From contig OZ199839.1 of the NCBI GenBank assembly GCA_964304625.1, positions 10,788,001 through 10,852,000 of the forward strand: DNA of 64,000 bases, given 5' to 3'. The notes under the pieces were generated by a model. It made no database searches and was not told the origin of the DNA. It worked only from the letters and a program-made list of their open reading frames with translations. The number at the start of each line of letters is the position of its first letter. Within the stretch, counting starts at the first letter, position 1. This DNA is from Kudoa neothunni. Lineage: Eukaryota > Cnidaria. Positions 1 to 12,450 of this stretch are shown piece by piece. A program made the translations under genes and the position numbers.

Positions 1-420
1 ACCAGTTAAAATTAGGGTTCCAACAAATTCCCTCAGTCCAACTTCATCCATGTTGGTCTGAGATTTATGAAATGTAATTTCCAAATTATATTAGCGAGCA
101 TTATTATCACCTGACAAACAGCAACAACAATAAAAATATATTGAAACTATCCAAAATGTGTTCTGGGTTCTCTACAAACAAAAAGCAATTGGGCTAGAAT
201 TACATTTCATGATATTCTAAACTGATTTCCTTGAAGATGGTGGCCAGCTTAGTTATAAAATTATTCCGCTTTTGTTGTTTGCAGAATTTGTTGATAACTT
301 AGCTATTGATATTTCATTCGACCATTTATATACTTCAATTGTTGTTTCATCAAAATCGTTACTAATAGATTGGAATTTGCCGCTGAAATAACGATAACGG
401 CTCTTCGTTGTCCAAAACAC
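1..420 (-). mobile_element. piggyBac-like transposase fragment, runs off the window
   Basis: Read on the minus strand this stretch encodes short peptides typical of the N-terminal half of piggyBac transposases. One piece (about 1-110) contains MDEVGLREFVGTLILTG, matching the family's 'ELKAFIGLLILMG' segment. An upstream piece (about 245-420) is open for about 55 codons and includes EVYKWSNEIS. The catalytic domain would lie before base 1. The reading frame changes and stops occur, so this is a decayed copy. It is not the same copy as the piggyBac at 58-60 kb, whose equivalent segment reads KLKAFLGLLLLAG. Family assignment rests on motif resemblance only. Confidence 0.5.
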
Positions 421-2184
421 CATTTATTAATAAAAAGGGAACATGTACTGAGTGAAACACTTTAAATGCTTCAAAAATTTAACTTTACCAATTAAAATGT
501 TATTACTAAAAAAAATAAAGAGAATATTTTTAAATTAACTAATTTTTCTAGTTTATACACTGTGATTATAAGCAAATAACAACGACAGATAACGGGGCTC
601 CGGTGAATCTTTTCGTAACAAATTATCAAGGACTAACTCGTATAGTGATCACTGATTTTATTGATATTGTGTCGATAGAATTACTTAATATTCCATAGAT
701 CGCATTTTCCTAATTTTTCAATTAGATCAAGTCAAAAAAACCTGGGGTCCCACAGACTCCAAAGTCCGCTGGAGGATGGATTTTGATTTTCATGTCATGC
801 CATGTAATAGCAGCTATAATCTACAAATACAGCAATATATACTTTACATAAATATAGAGGAATAACCAAGATTACAGACTTGGACGTATATTAGAAAAAA
901 TTTTATGGGCAATATAACTCAACGTTCGGAAAAATTCTCCCAAATTGGGAATGCGAGAATCCGCTGTGGATCATTACATCAAAATCCCCAAAGTTAATTA
1001 GATGATTTTTCACTTATTTAATTCACATTAAAATATTGGATTAGGGTTATTTTGTTAAATACTTCCCTAATAATCTGGCGAATAATTTAAATTTTATTAT
1101 ATTAGCCATAAAATTTTATTATAGACATTTTTTTCGTTTTTTAATTTAAATTTGTAAAAATAGAACTAAACTTGATATGACAATTTACGTAAAAATAATT
1201 TGACCGTAGGAAAATAAGTTTTACGAAACAATTTATTTTAAGAAATTAAGCTCCAAATTAATTTCAATTAACCCATGTGTGTTTAATGTTGATTTAAAAT
1301 GTAAATGAACACGAGAAAGAATTGCATCTCCATGGTGTTCTATTTTGAATACATTTTTTTAAATAATTTTTAAAATTTTATGACGATTTTTATATGTTTA
1401 AAAACAAATTAAAAATAGTTATATTAAAATATAATATAAGAATAGGCTTCAAAAAATTTGAAACGGCGTCATTTTTAGAAATGGATTAAAAAATAATCGT
1501 AACACATTCCATTAAATATTTGTGTTAAAATATAATTTTTCATTGTTTTAAAACATTCATATATATTTTTATAAAGTTTTGACATTAATTTAAAAATGTT
1601 ATACGGGGATTATTATTTTTTATTATCTTATAAATCATTATTTATAATTATATACCTAATTCGAGATGAAATGCTGTATGTATTAAAACTCAATATTTTT
1701 GGATATGGATTAGCAATTTATTGCACATTTTTTTAGAAGCTTCAGTTTTAAATATTTTTCGATATGGAATAGTTTTGATAATGAGAAGCTGACATCAAAA
1801 TTGACGCATTTGCACCAAAAAATCGATATAAACATATTGATTAAATTTATTTATTTTGTTTTCAGATCAAATGCAAAATAAGTTTAAACGCATTTTGAAG
1901 ACTGTAAAATTTTCACCTAGTTATAATACATACGACTAAGATTTTTATTTAATTTCTATTTTTTATTGTAATTTGATGATAATGACTGACAAAAACTATT
2001 TGAGAATTTAACTTTTTCGATCGTAATAATTAAGGTTGGTAATTTTGGACGTCTATTTTCCCCCAAATCGATGGGTTTTATCGACCGAAATAAAAAAAAT
2101 TTAAATTCGACTTTCATTTTAGCAACAAAAATTCAGAACTTACAAAGAAATATATTGTAGAATTCTAATTTTAGTTATAATTGA
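421..2184. other. AT-rich non-coding stretch
   Basis: I see no coding signal on either strand. The only unusual part is a GC-richer patch at about 733-776 (CCTGGGGTCCCACAGACTCC and onward). It resembles the subterminal hairpin-prone sequence seen at the piggyBac-type ends near 33.85 kb and 58.13 kb. It may be the 5' subterminal part of the fragment at 1-420. Confidence 0.4.
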
Positions 2185-2990
2185 CCATTAAAATCGAGCA
2201 TTTAGAACATTGTTAGGCGCCCATCACAAAGATTAATCCTTCCTTTCCCAAATATATTTCTGAACCTTGAGAAATTCCTTTCAACATCAATAGAAGAAAC
2301 TGGTAGCATCAATATATCTTGAAAAAGTCTCTAAAGGGTGGGACAAATATTCCACACTTTATTTCAGGAATCAATATTTGAGGGACGAGTTGAATCTTTT
2401 TCATTTTACACAACATGTAATACTCGTTATTAACCTCGATCTTCTCTTTACCTTCTAAAAAGTAATAAAAATATTCAACATTTAATTTATCAATAGTGAT
2501 TGGAGTGTATGGATCAATATATTTCATCGTTTGAAAAATTTGGAGAGAACGAAAAGTTTCCTTAAAATTTTTGAATACTGATTGATTAATTTCTTCATTT
2601 ATGGCATCACAAACATTCTCACACTTAAATGTCAAATTTTTTCAAGATTCAAATGGAACAAAGCCAATAATATCTTTATGATTGTTGATCAAATTATCTC
2701 CCTTAATCAATAAATCATCCTTTATCGAATCAAAAATCCATGATGGAAAATTCTCGTTTGTTCCTACTAATTTTGATAAATCATACAACGCAGAAAACAT
2801 CAATTAAAAAATTTAATGATAAGATAAGCATATTGAGACTATCAGATTGTATCTTCAAAAATTCGTTAAATTCTTTGCAATATTTACGGCCGTAGATCCA
2901 CGATGGCTTCGAAATCGTTCCATTCCATCAAGTAATTAACCAATTCGTGTCATTTACTTCCAATTTCCAAACGTTCCTTTTTGGTGGAAA
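2185..2990 (-). pseudogene. hAT-family transposase C-terminal half, decayed
   Basis: The minus strand encodes a helical segment (best piece 2309-2635, 108 codons, with YIDPYTPITIDKL) followed after a frame change by the hAT dimerisation signature SSIDVERNFSRFRNIF, then a conserved arginine/leucine tail and a stop near 2188. Upstream pieces (about 2640-2985) carry NENFPSWIFDSIKDD and EFNEFLKIQSDSLNM. The ERxFSxxxxI pattern near the C-terminus is the hallmark of hAT transposases (established knowledge). The frame is interrupted several times and no N-terminal BED finger is visible. The MULE that follows may have inserted into this older copy, since the hAT similarity stops about 50 bases before the MULE begins. 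Confidence 0.55.
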
Positions 2991-3036
2991 CCGATTTTTT
3001 CGATAAGAAAAATAAAATCGGCTATTTTCATTCAAT

Positions 3037-5978
3037 TTGACGTTTTAAACTGATCGAAATAGATTTTCTCCTAAAAATATCTTTTATAAATGCAGAATAT
3101 ATATTTAGTTTCATTAATTCAAGGACGAATTTTAACATAGCTAATTTGTATCCATAATATCCAAATGAAAATACAGTAAAGTAAAACTATTTTGCCAATT
3201 CGTATTTTAAGTTATTACAATTAGCTGAATATTTTTAGCAGATGATTGATACATCACTAAAATTTAATAAAATGTTGAGTATTCTACTTTAAATAATAAA
3301 TGTTTGAAATTATCTTGTATGGCAACGCCAGATAATTGTGACAGTTTAACTTCCACATAATATTATATTTGAATATTATATATCGATATTAGTGTTATTA
3401 TTACTATCATCATTTTCTTTTTTTCTCAAACCAATAACTGTTTGAAATACATCTTTTGGTCTACCTCTCAATTTCACTACTGTTGGCAGCTTAATTCCTA
3501 TAATTTTATGAATTTAACAAAATGGAAAAAAGATACACACCCTTCAAAGATGGATTTTTAGTTGTGGTATAATCTACAATATTCAGGATCTCCATATCAG
3601 TTATTGATGATGGGACATTATCATTAACTGCTTCTAGTATATCCTCATTCTGTATTCGTGATTCCTCAGTAACTAAACACGAAATAAAAATTCTACTAAA
3701 AAAATATCATTAATTAAATATTGGGATTGAACTCTCTTGATTGTTTTCGTTGACAGATTTAGACGTCAACTTGAACTAAATTAAGTTGATATATGAATAG
3801 TGGAAAAAATAGTCACCTTATCCAAAGAATCCCCATTGGAAATAAGAGAGATTAATTCAACTAAAATCTTTTTTAATGAATTATATTGACTCCCTGTTTT
3901 TTAGACCCTAGCGAAGCTATTTTCTTACAAAGAATTTCTAGCTCCCTGTATCGCTTAAAAGCAGAATTCGGAACGGGACACTGACTCGAAATTTCTGTAA
4001 TACTTGGTTGCACACAACACGAAGGATTTTAAAGATCTAAATTTTTGGTCATTATTTTTCTAGCGTAAATAATATGCCTACATGGTAACTCCATACTTAC
4101 GTAGAAACAACATGTACAACTATTGGGATCAGGATTGGCATAGGATTCGATATGATTATTTATTTCATCCTGCATAATATTATACGCATATGAAGTCAAC
4201 AATGTTTTATATTGTTCATTAATGTCTGAGTTTAATTTCTCAACAGTTTGGGTTGTCCACTCTCTAACTGCTTTACTCTCACGTTCAGTTCTCATACTTG
4301 ATAAATAAATAAGCAGACCGCTGAAAAAGATTTCAATAGTTGAAAATTTTTTTATGATTTGTTTCATTTTGGAATTTATGCATTCTAATCGATTATTAGT
4401 TCTATTTAAAAAAGCACCCTTTAGGTTCATGTATGCCGGGCACCATTCATGTTTGATTGGATCCCAAGATTTATTATAATAACTAATGATTTTTTGTTAC
4501 ATGTCTTATTTAACAATTCATGGTGATTTTCTTAAATTTTTGGATCATCGGTATAACAAAGCTTTTGAATCAACTCTAAGGCAGTTTTTCTTTCAGCTTC
4601 GTTTATTCCCATTCTTAATCTAGAGATTTCTCTCCCAAATGTTCTTAAGACATGGTACAGGCATAAGTTTGTACTTTCGTTACGAAATACAGATCTTATA
4701 AAGTTTCTTTCAAACATGTCTTTATCCGTAATGAAACAAACTGTTTTGGTTGACATTTCCTCATTATGTTTAAGTAGAGATTGACATAACCAGGTAACAG
4801 TTACGGTACTCTCCTCAAATAAAAGAGCAATAGCTCCTATTTGACTTTGTCCAAAGGAATCGATAAACAGACATATATACAATGACATACGATTATTGAT
4901 TAATTTATAAATAGCATCCATAAATACTAGTTCGGGAAATTTTTTAATAACGTTTTTCATATAAAGGTCGGAAAAATATTCCAGTCATTTCATTGGATTA
5001 TTGTGCAATATTTCGAGAGTTGTATTTGGGTGAGAATTTTTTATTGAATTCAACAACTCCGAAATATCAGATAAAACACTTTTTTAGTGTTTGGATATAA
5101 TTATGGATTTGCTTCAAGGAAACCTTTTGTTGTGGCTGGTTCATGATTTCTACTTGTACTCTTTTTAAATTTCCATCATAAAAATGAACATTTTTTATAA
5201 GATATTTTTCTTTCTTCATCTAATTTTCTATTCATTGGCAAAAAATCCCTAAAAGGCTCATTTCTGTTGCAGTTGTGAGTAACATCCAATTTTCTAATAA
5301 CTAACATGTTCATGTTTTTAGGAACTCGCATTGTAATGAAGAAATTGCAACCACTTTTATGGCTGTTGATTTTTCTCTTTCCAGAACTTTTAGATTGTAT
5401 CCGAATTCACATTAATTACATCAATGTTTATGTAGATAATTACATTTTTACCACCAATGAACACAACAAAAAGTGGCTTCATAATAAACAAGATCAGAGT
5501 TCATGTCTCTATCAAATTTTTTTGGGGCAGTTGAGATTTTTCTAGAGTCTCGGATCCAGTAACAAAAGTTGTTCGGCTTTGAGTACTTATCCATGAATTT
5601 TTTAGCCTTTTCAAAGTTTGTAAATGCATTTCCGACCTTAGGGCCTGATGTAGTATCCTGAATTAATAGTGTTTGATCAGATTCTCCTTCCACAGGATTC
5701 TACTCGCGACTATCAACGTTACAACCGCACGCCAGAGGTTATTTTACTCGTTTATGGTGCTGTAACACAACATTAGATTAATTACGAAAATAATATAGAT
5801 TATAAATAATTTAATGTCATTTATAATGATACTTATGAATGAGTTTACAATATCCTCGATGTATTTTGATGATTAATTGTTAACTAAAAGATAAATGAAA
5901 CTAAATTTATATTCTACATTTATAAAAGATATTTTAAGAGAAAAATCGCGTCCGACAAAATAGACACAGCCAAAAACC
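3037..5978 (-). mobile_element. MULE (Mutator-like) element, copy 1
   Basis: The element is bounded by an inverted repeat: 3062-3115 is the reverse complement of 5894-5946 with few mismatches. Just outside lies a 13-base direct repeat, attttcattcaat at 3024-3036 and attttcatgcaat at 5979-5991, 12 of 13 identical, which I read as the target-site duplication (MULEs usually make 9-11). Between them the minus strand encodes a SWIM-type MULE transposase. The terminal repeats outside the 54-base core are weak, so the exact termini could shift by some bases. Confidence 0.7.
3406..5693 (-). pseudogene. MULE transposase with SWIM zinc finger (ZSWIM3-like family), decayed
   Basis: Domain order from the minus-strand 5' end: an N-terminal DNA-binding-like segment (5448-5693, with GNAFTNFEKAKKFMDKY, comparable to the FAR1/FLYWCH-like heads of this family); the MULE DDE core (4532-4960, with FMDAIYKLINNR, then FITDKDMFERNF and NLCLYHVLRTF, i.e. 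the D...DKD...CxxH spacing of MULE catalytic domains); a helical region; then a SWIM finger in 4029-4430 (CTCCFYVSMELPCRHIIYAR, the CxC..CxH pattern). A C-terminal tail at 3406-3480 reads LPTVVKLRGRPKDVFQ, AT-hook-like. Frame changes separate these blocks, so the copy is not intact. Same family as the transposase at 61-63 kb. Confidence 0.75.
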
Positions 5979-5991
5979 ATTTTCATGCAAT

Positions 5992-7371
5992 ATATTATTC
6001 TTGATTGCAAAAAAAAAATGGGAATGAAAGGATAAAGTAATTATACAAAAATGAGTGATAAAAATAGGGGGAATACAGTTATCTTTCGATATTAAGTGAT
6101 TTATTAGGACCAAGAAAAAAAATACGCAATAACAAGAAATTTCATAATATCGGGACTTTACTATAGTTCAATCATAAAAAATTTTTAATAATTTTAATCG
6201 GAACATTTTAGTTGAAAAAATATAATTTGTCTAACTTTGAAGTAATATTCATTTTACATTTTTGAGCTCTAAATTAAGTGTGAAATTTACATTACCATGT
6301 ATAGATGATAAAGTGAGCGTTCATTACGTCCCATGAGGTAGTAGTCGAGTTTTTACACAGGAAGCACTGTTCTAAAATAATCAAATCCGATTATAAACAA
6401 AATATATTAAATTCCTTAATAATGATAAAATATCATTTAAAATATACTTAATATACTATTTTAACCTTCCGATTGTCAATAAAACGGATTTATTAATTCT
6501 TCTGGAGGTTGTAAGCAGGGAAAAATATTCTATCTGGTTATACCAACGTTGACTATATGAAGTTTTTAAGTTGTTTATTTTCGTTTTCTAATTTTCAACA
6601 CTTCTATAAACATCCGTATATAAATATATAGTGCGGTACCTATCGATACAATACATTGGTCCCGTAATAAGATCAATTTTAATTAGATGAGAATGGTATT
6701 TTAAATCTTTTTTCTATCAATCAGACATCGATTTCTACAAAAAGCAATAAAGCTTTAAACGTTTAATACAGAAGTTTAAAAACTCAATAATGCTCCTAGT
6801 GCAAAAATGCTTACAATAAACTATAATAAATTACGATGCGCGCGCATAAATGCCTAATCGCTCAATTAAAATTTTCTTTTTATCTGTTTAACATGCGCAA
6901 AATATTGGTAATAAAATATAATTAATTTTATTCATACGAAATTGCATTGAAATATTGCCAGTTTTTTAATGGAGTTAATGGAATCTCCTTACCCAATATT
7001 ATTCCGTACAAATTAATTAAAAAAGTTACCTGCTTCTCAAACTAGTTTAAAGTGCATCAAATGTAAATTATTTTTGCAATTGAGAGGGCTTGATCGAGCA
7101 TATTGAGTGAGATATTCATTAATCTTCGGGGATTTAGGTTTGATCAAACACGGATAGATAAGCTAAGCGTTGCAGCCAGCATTTCACTGAGATTTAGTCA
7201 TATATGCAGGTATAGTGGGTTCGAGATGGCATTAAAGTAATATTGAATCTGTTCGTATTCATCTCGCGGTGGATATGTTTGAATAATTCATTGGAAATCA
7301 TGTCAAATTTAGTTCAATCAATGCAACTCGAAATAAAATAAGTAATAGATCAAGGAATGATCTTCTGATAT
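5992..7371. other. AT-rich intergenic stretch upstream of TBC1D13
   Basis: No convincing coding exon is visible. A CpG-rich motif TGCGCGCGCATA sits at about 6837-6848. It is one base short of an NRF1-type half-palindrome and may belong to the TBC1D13 promoter region. The 5' exon(s) of TBC1D13 may start in the last part of this stretch. Confidence 0.4.
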
Positions 7372-8960
7372 CAACCATAAATGATCCTCCGGTGATTTCC
7401 TTGTCAAGACTTCAAAAAATATGTTTTGGAGGTAGAGCTAGACATTGAATTGTTGTTTGACACCACTGATCCAAATGACTATTTTAGGTATAGGAGAAAG
7501 TGAAAGTTTGCGACCTTTGTGTTGGAAGGTGATGCGTGAATAAGTTTTAAAAAATAATTTTAACTATGAAAATTCATCATTTGTAGTTATTGTTAAATTA
7601 TTTGCCGCTGAAAAAAAGAGAGTGGCCACAATTTTTGGAACAACGGCGGAATAACTACTTAGAATTTGTAAAAACATTGATTATCGATCTTTCTAATGTA
7701 TCCGCACAATGCTTACCAAACGATGATGTACAATGAAAAATTGATTGATTGATTGGAAATTCACATTATTAACATTACACCCATCTAGCCTCTCTCACAA
7801 AGAGACGACAGCAAATGGAATGTGTATTTCGAAGACAACAAAATTATCTCACAAATAACGAGCGATTGCATGTAATTCATCGCGAATTTTATTGACTAAA
7901 ATACTATTTTTAATAGTCGAATATGCCCTGGAATGGCCTTTTTCCTCAACGAAACCACACACCCATTATCACTCCTGTCGGGTAATGCTAGCGAGTCCTG
8001 GCCCCTCTTCCAAATATTATGTCAGGTGGAATTAATTGTTTGCTCAATTTAGGTAAGAAAAACGTCGATGGAATACTCAAAAAACGTATCAGTCCAACAA
8101 CGTTGTCCGAATTTGAAAGTTATACCACGATTTCATCAAACAAAGAATGCCATTGGGAAGCTATATCACGCATTCTCTTTGTCTACGCCAAACTCAATCA
8201 AGGAGTCAAATATGTGCAAGGGATGAATGAGATTTTGGCTCCTATATATTTTGTATTTGCAAATGATAGAGATCCTACATCGGCAAGTAGAATTTGTTGC
8301 TATCTTGTTTGATTGACTCAATCAACCTCCATTACCATAGAGTATGCTGAATGTGATGCATTTTTTTGCTTTTCGAATTTAATGGGAGAAATTGTGGATA
8401 ATTTTATCAAAGTATTGGACAACAATATCAACGCAGGGTCCGGACGGTTGATGCACAATTTTATGTGTAAACTAAATGAGCTGAGACCTGATCTTTATGT
8501 ACATCTCACAACAAAGGGAATCAAACCCGAATTTTTCGTTTTCCGTTGGCTCACGCTTCTCTACTCACAAGAATTCAAATTGCCTGGTAAGCTGCTCATC
8601 TGCCAACAATACTTGTAAATTCTCGTTGTGCGGTTTTAGATGTAATTATGTTATGGGATACATTGTTTTCGGACCCTGAACGTTTCGAATACATATACAT
8701 TTTCGGTGTTTCAATGATCAGGTAGAATTCAACTTTTTTTATGTTGTAGTAGATTTTTTAAATTCTTAATTCTAGTCTACTAGAAGATGTTATTGTCAAC
8801 GGAGATTTTGCTTCAATTTTAAAAAATTTACTGGTACTATGTATTTTATTGTTTAAACCTCAATCTAATTTAATAGAATTTTCCAACCCATCAATTCGGA
8901 TTTGAAAATATACATAAAGTTGCGCTGGAATTTTATGCACCTGCTTGGGAGTTGAAATAA
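7372..8960 (+). CDS. TBC1D13: TBC1 domain family member 13-like Rab GTPase-activating protein
   Basis: TBC-domain proteins stimulate GTP hydrolysis by Rab GTPases; the vertebrate TBC1D13 acts on Rab35 (family knowledge). Nine or so exons can be followed by eye and align along the whole human protein. They run from DPPVISLSRLQKICFG, through GESESLRPLCWK joined to LLLNYLPLKKREWPQF, SKWNVYFEDNKIISQI, RICPGMAFFLNETT, AHWE-equivalent ECHWEAISRILFVYAKLN, YVQGMNE and DAFFCFSNLMGEIVDNFIK, to KPEFFVFRWLTLLYSQEF, the catalytic-finger region DVIMLWDTLFSD, and an end at WELK-stop (8958-8960). Introns are 45-60 bases. The arginine- and glutamine-finger motifs of TBC domains are less regular here, as in other TBC1D13 proteins. 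The start codon is uncertain; the coding frame continues upstream to about 7305 without a clear ATG. Confidence 0.9.
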
Positions 8961-11235
8961 CCTGTTCTGTTTTTGATTTTATATTTATTTATATTGTTTT
9001 TACGTTCATTATTACCGTGCAATAAACATAAGAAAATGGAATGGGTGGCGGGGTTTTGGTACTAGATAAAAAAGGGGGTTTTGATTAGAATTTTCTTCTG
9101 TTTGATCGCTTTTGCACGTTAAAAAATTTTATTATTAATTTTAATCAATATTATGGCTGGAGTAGGTGGACGCAGTGATCACTATAGTTTCTAAAATTCG
9201 TGAACGTGATGGAAAAACGTGATATTCATTACATCAAAAACGTATTGATTAATATAATTAATCCATAATTTTCTTAAATTTAATTTCAATAATTTTAAGT
9301 TCATAGTACATTTGTGCATTTAAAGGTGAAAAAAGGAATTTATTTGTATTATTTTTCGTAAAAACTTCTATTTTGTATATACAACGCGATCGTTTATTAG
9401 TCCAACTCTAATACTCTAGCTTGCATAGTTTCCAAAATGAGTGGCCGTGATGACAAGCATGGTACGTGATGCATTTCACGCTCATCGCGCCTTATCACCA
9501 CCTTTAGATTATGACCCGAACTTTTCTCACAATATTTTTATGCATTTCGTTATAATAAAATATCAGATGTATTGCATTTAGAAATAAATTACAGTTTTAT
9601 TCCTCGGAGAGAATCAAATTAGTAAACCTTAACCTTGTTTGAAGTCCCATAAGGAACGAAATGTTTATTAGGTCCATCTGTCATGACTTAGGACAAATAA
9701 GTGCAGTGTTATCAAACTTTTTTCTATTGTCCCATTATTAAATTAATGAAATATAAAATATACTAAAGTTGTTCAACTATAATATTAAATGAAAAATTTA
9801 TATTGACTATAAATTATTCTACTCTAAGGATAGAGGTTATACGGATTTTTCGTACAAATTTTGTTGAAATGCATATAAATCTTAATTTTATGTATAAAAC
9901 ATTATACTCATAAAAAAATTCATTTTGCCACTTTATTTCCCTATAATTATTTTAAAATATAAGTTTGAAAATATATAAGTTATAAAGAATGAGTTTTTAT
10001 CAAGTATTTGCATATATATATTTTTTATTGTTATAGTTCATTTCCTGATTTTTTTACTATAATTTTGAAAATATTGAGCAAAATCTATAGTATTTAAAAA
10101 AAATATGTTCCATTTTCAATGAGATTTTAAATATTTCCCACAATAATCTCACGATTATTAGTTGGATAATCATTTGAGAATTTTATTGATCATTCTAATA
10201 TTCTCTTATAACGTATTTAGTTATTTTATTAGGTAATTTTATTATAATTATAAAAAAATAAATAACAGTAAAATTATTTTACCGAACAAGTGAGAAGTTT
10301 AACCAATTATTTTAGAAAATATTATCATTTTTTTAAGTTTAAACAAATGTATGAACTTATAAAATCAATCCTCTGAAGAAGGAATTAGAAGAAAACATGA
10401 GAAATATCTTTATTAATCAAAAAACTATGACAACAACAATTTTGTTATTATTTTAGTAATAGTAATGTTATATTTAAGCCATCATTTTTGCATGTCAAAT
10501 ATTTTTGCCTTGTTATAAATTTTTTAATATTTCTCTAATTTTAATATAAAAAATGTAGAGTTACAAAAAATGAACACAATTAATAAATTTTTACATCGTT
10601 AACATATGATTATTGAAATTGCTTTTCGTCCATTCATTCTAACATTTATTTGTTGAATATTGAAAAAAGACTAAAACATGTAAATTTTCAAAGACAGATT
10701 TATAATAATCTAACTAAACCAAAGATTAATTATGTTTAACATGCTGTTGAGAAGATTAATTTATTAGCCTATGATAAATCCGTACCATTCTTCATTCAAG
10801 TAATCTTCAGGATTCGAGAAAAATACCCATTTTGAGTGGACGACCAGAATATAATCACAGTCAAGCTCATCTATAGTGCGTTTCCTAGGAAATATGACCT
10901 ACTAGTTATTTATCGGGTAAAATTATAGGGGGTCACTGGCCACAAGATATGGTCGACCCATTTTGGATTGCCCTATCGATGATTAATAAAAGCGTCGACA
11001 AATTTCACCTCTCGACATATGGGTACCTCATTTCTACGAGAGTTCCCTCGTACTTTTCCCTTCTTGGCACAGTATGTTTTTGCATTATTTAATAAGTAGC
11101 GACTTTATAAAAAACTGTCGATTGACTCATCAAAAAATTCAACGTTTGAAGGAAAATATCAGCTAAGATTTCTATCATCAAAATCTATTAACTATAAGAA
11201 ATATTTTATTTAACCAACTAGATTAAAGTCGGGGT
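8961..11235. other. AT-rich intergenic stretch with an imperfect short repeat
   Basis: An AATAAA at about 9021 could serve TBC1D13 polyadenylation. Two diverged copies of a segment of about 50 bases lie at 9182-9235 and 9425-9480, both beginning TAGTTTCYAAAAT and containing CGTGATG and ACGTGAT. The rest up to 10.7 kb is very AT-rich with nothing recognisable. 10.8-11.1 kb is less AT-rich and has short open pieces on the minus strand, perhaps transposon debris related to the reverse-transcriptase scrap that follows. Confidence 0.4.
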
Positions 11236-11460
11236 TTAATAGTTGACTCTAGAAATTCTTTGTTCGGGGACGCTTTCCATACTTCTCACTTTAAATAGCA
11301 ACCCCATCAAATTTGTTCTTTTTTTGAGGGACAATCTGCGGAGTTGTGGAAATTTTTTGAACCATGTTGAAACTGTTTGCATATTTAACTTGTCCTTTTT
11401 AGAGGTAATTAAGATGGTATCGTCCATGAACAAACGATATAATAATTGAAATATTTTAAT
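11236..11460 (-). mobile_element. reverse-transcriptase fragment, probably from a LINE-like element
   Basis: The minus strand encodes a peptide containing LLYRLFMDDTILITSKK, which fits the catalytic (F/Y)xDD box of reverse transcriptases followed by the usual short helix (NMQTVSTWF). The 'FMDDT' form is commoner in LINE-type than in LTR-type enzymes, hence the tentative class. Only this motif block is visible and no ends are seen. It is an old, broken fossil. Confidence 0.4.
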
Positions 11461-12450
11461 AGGATTAAATTTTAAAGCAAACTAAGTATAAAATAGTTTG
11501 GAAAAAGTTACATTATTGTGTAAATATTAGTTTCACACATTATTGTTTTTCAAACCAATGACTTGAGACGAACCTTTACATTTTACATATATATATATAT
11601 ATATATATATATTAAAGAATATCCCATATTATTTCTGTTATACGCAGACTTCTCCATGATTGGCTTAATAACATTTATTTTCCGTTTTCTTAGGAATAAG
11701 CACTTAACATTCTTGCAATTACTACAACGATTTGAAGCCTTATGAAGATATCCTTTAGCAATATGTCATGAAAAAACTATTTATAATAATAAACAAGCAA
11801 AAAAGCCATCATCGCCCATAAACCTTAAAAACTCCTCATTGGGATCTTTAGGTAGTAAAAAAAACGCGGCAAAATAAATCAGTTCATTTCTTAATGAAAA
11901 AATAATGCAAGCTCTTTAAAGTAACGAATGTGTCAAAATATATTATGAGTAATTAAATTCGCATGTTTTTTTAACGGAGCGTTTATCGTTTATTGACACG
12001 GATCATAATCTCCAGGTAGGTATAGTTTTGGTTGTATTTAATTATTTTTAGCCCTAGGAGCGATAACGACGGGAAAAAATAATTAAATACAGAGGAATAA
12101 AAAAATGAAATTATATATTAATTATAAATAGGAGCTATCGGGATTAAAAATTTCATTGCCAATAGCCAATGCCTTCTTTTAAAAAGAAAAGAGATTACAC
12201 ATGGGAACAGTTTTTCCCGAAATGGGATTTAGTTAAAATTTGAAAGCTATACAATTACCAATATTTCAATTAACAATAAGTTAACTATAGACTGAAACTA
12301 TATAATATAAATATATAAATATTTTGTCCCATCGGTGGAGCATTGAGAATGAGAGAGTTAAAAGTTTCGCCAAAGTCCTTACGATATTAACAGAAAGACA
12401 CACAATAAAGCAGAGATTCCAAATCCGTAAAAAAGACAAAAATTAAAAAA
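11461..12450. other. intergenic stretch with a TA microsatellite
   Basis: A (TA)n run occupies about 11586-11612. On the minus strand around 11600-11870 there are short open pieces (one with RCSNCKNVKC) that look faintly exon-like but lack a supported splice model. Otherwise nothing recognisable. Confidence 0.35.

Noticed and set aside
6334-6344. TGAGGTAGTAG, identical to the first 11 bases of let-7 microRNA
   Set aside because: The bases after it do not match let-7, and no complementary arm lies within 100 bases to form a precursor hairpin. An 11-base chance match is plausible.
10800-11130. Less AT-rich stretch with short minus-strand open pieces near the reverse-transcriptase scrap
   Set aside because: No recognisable domain and no element ends; too weak to annotate beyond possible transposon debris.
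11600-11870. Minus-strand piece with RCSNCKNVKC that recalls CXC/LIN54 cysteine motifs
   Set aside because: The cysteine spacing is off by one, the rest of the domain is missing, and an in-frame stop precedes it with no supported splice site.
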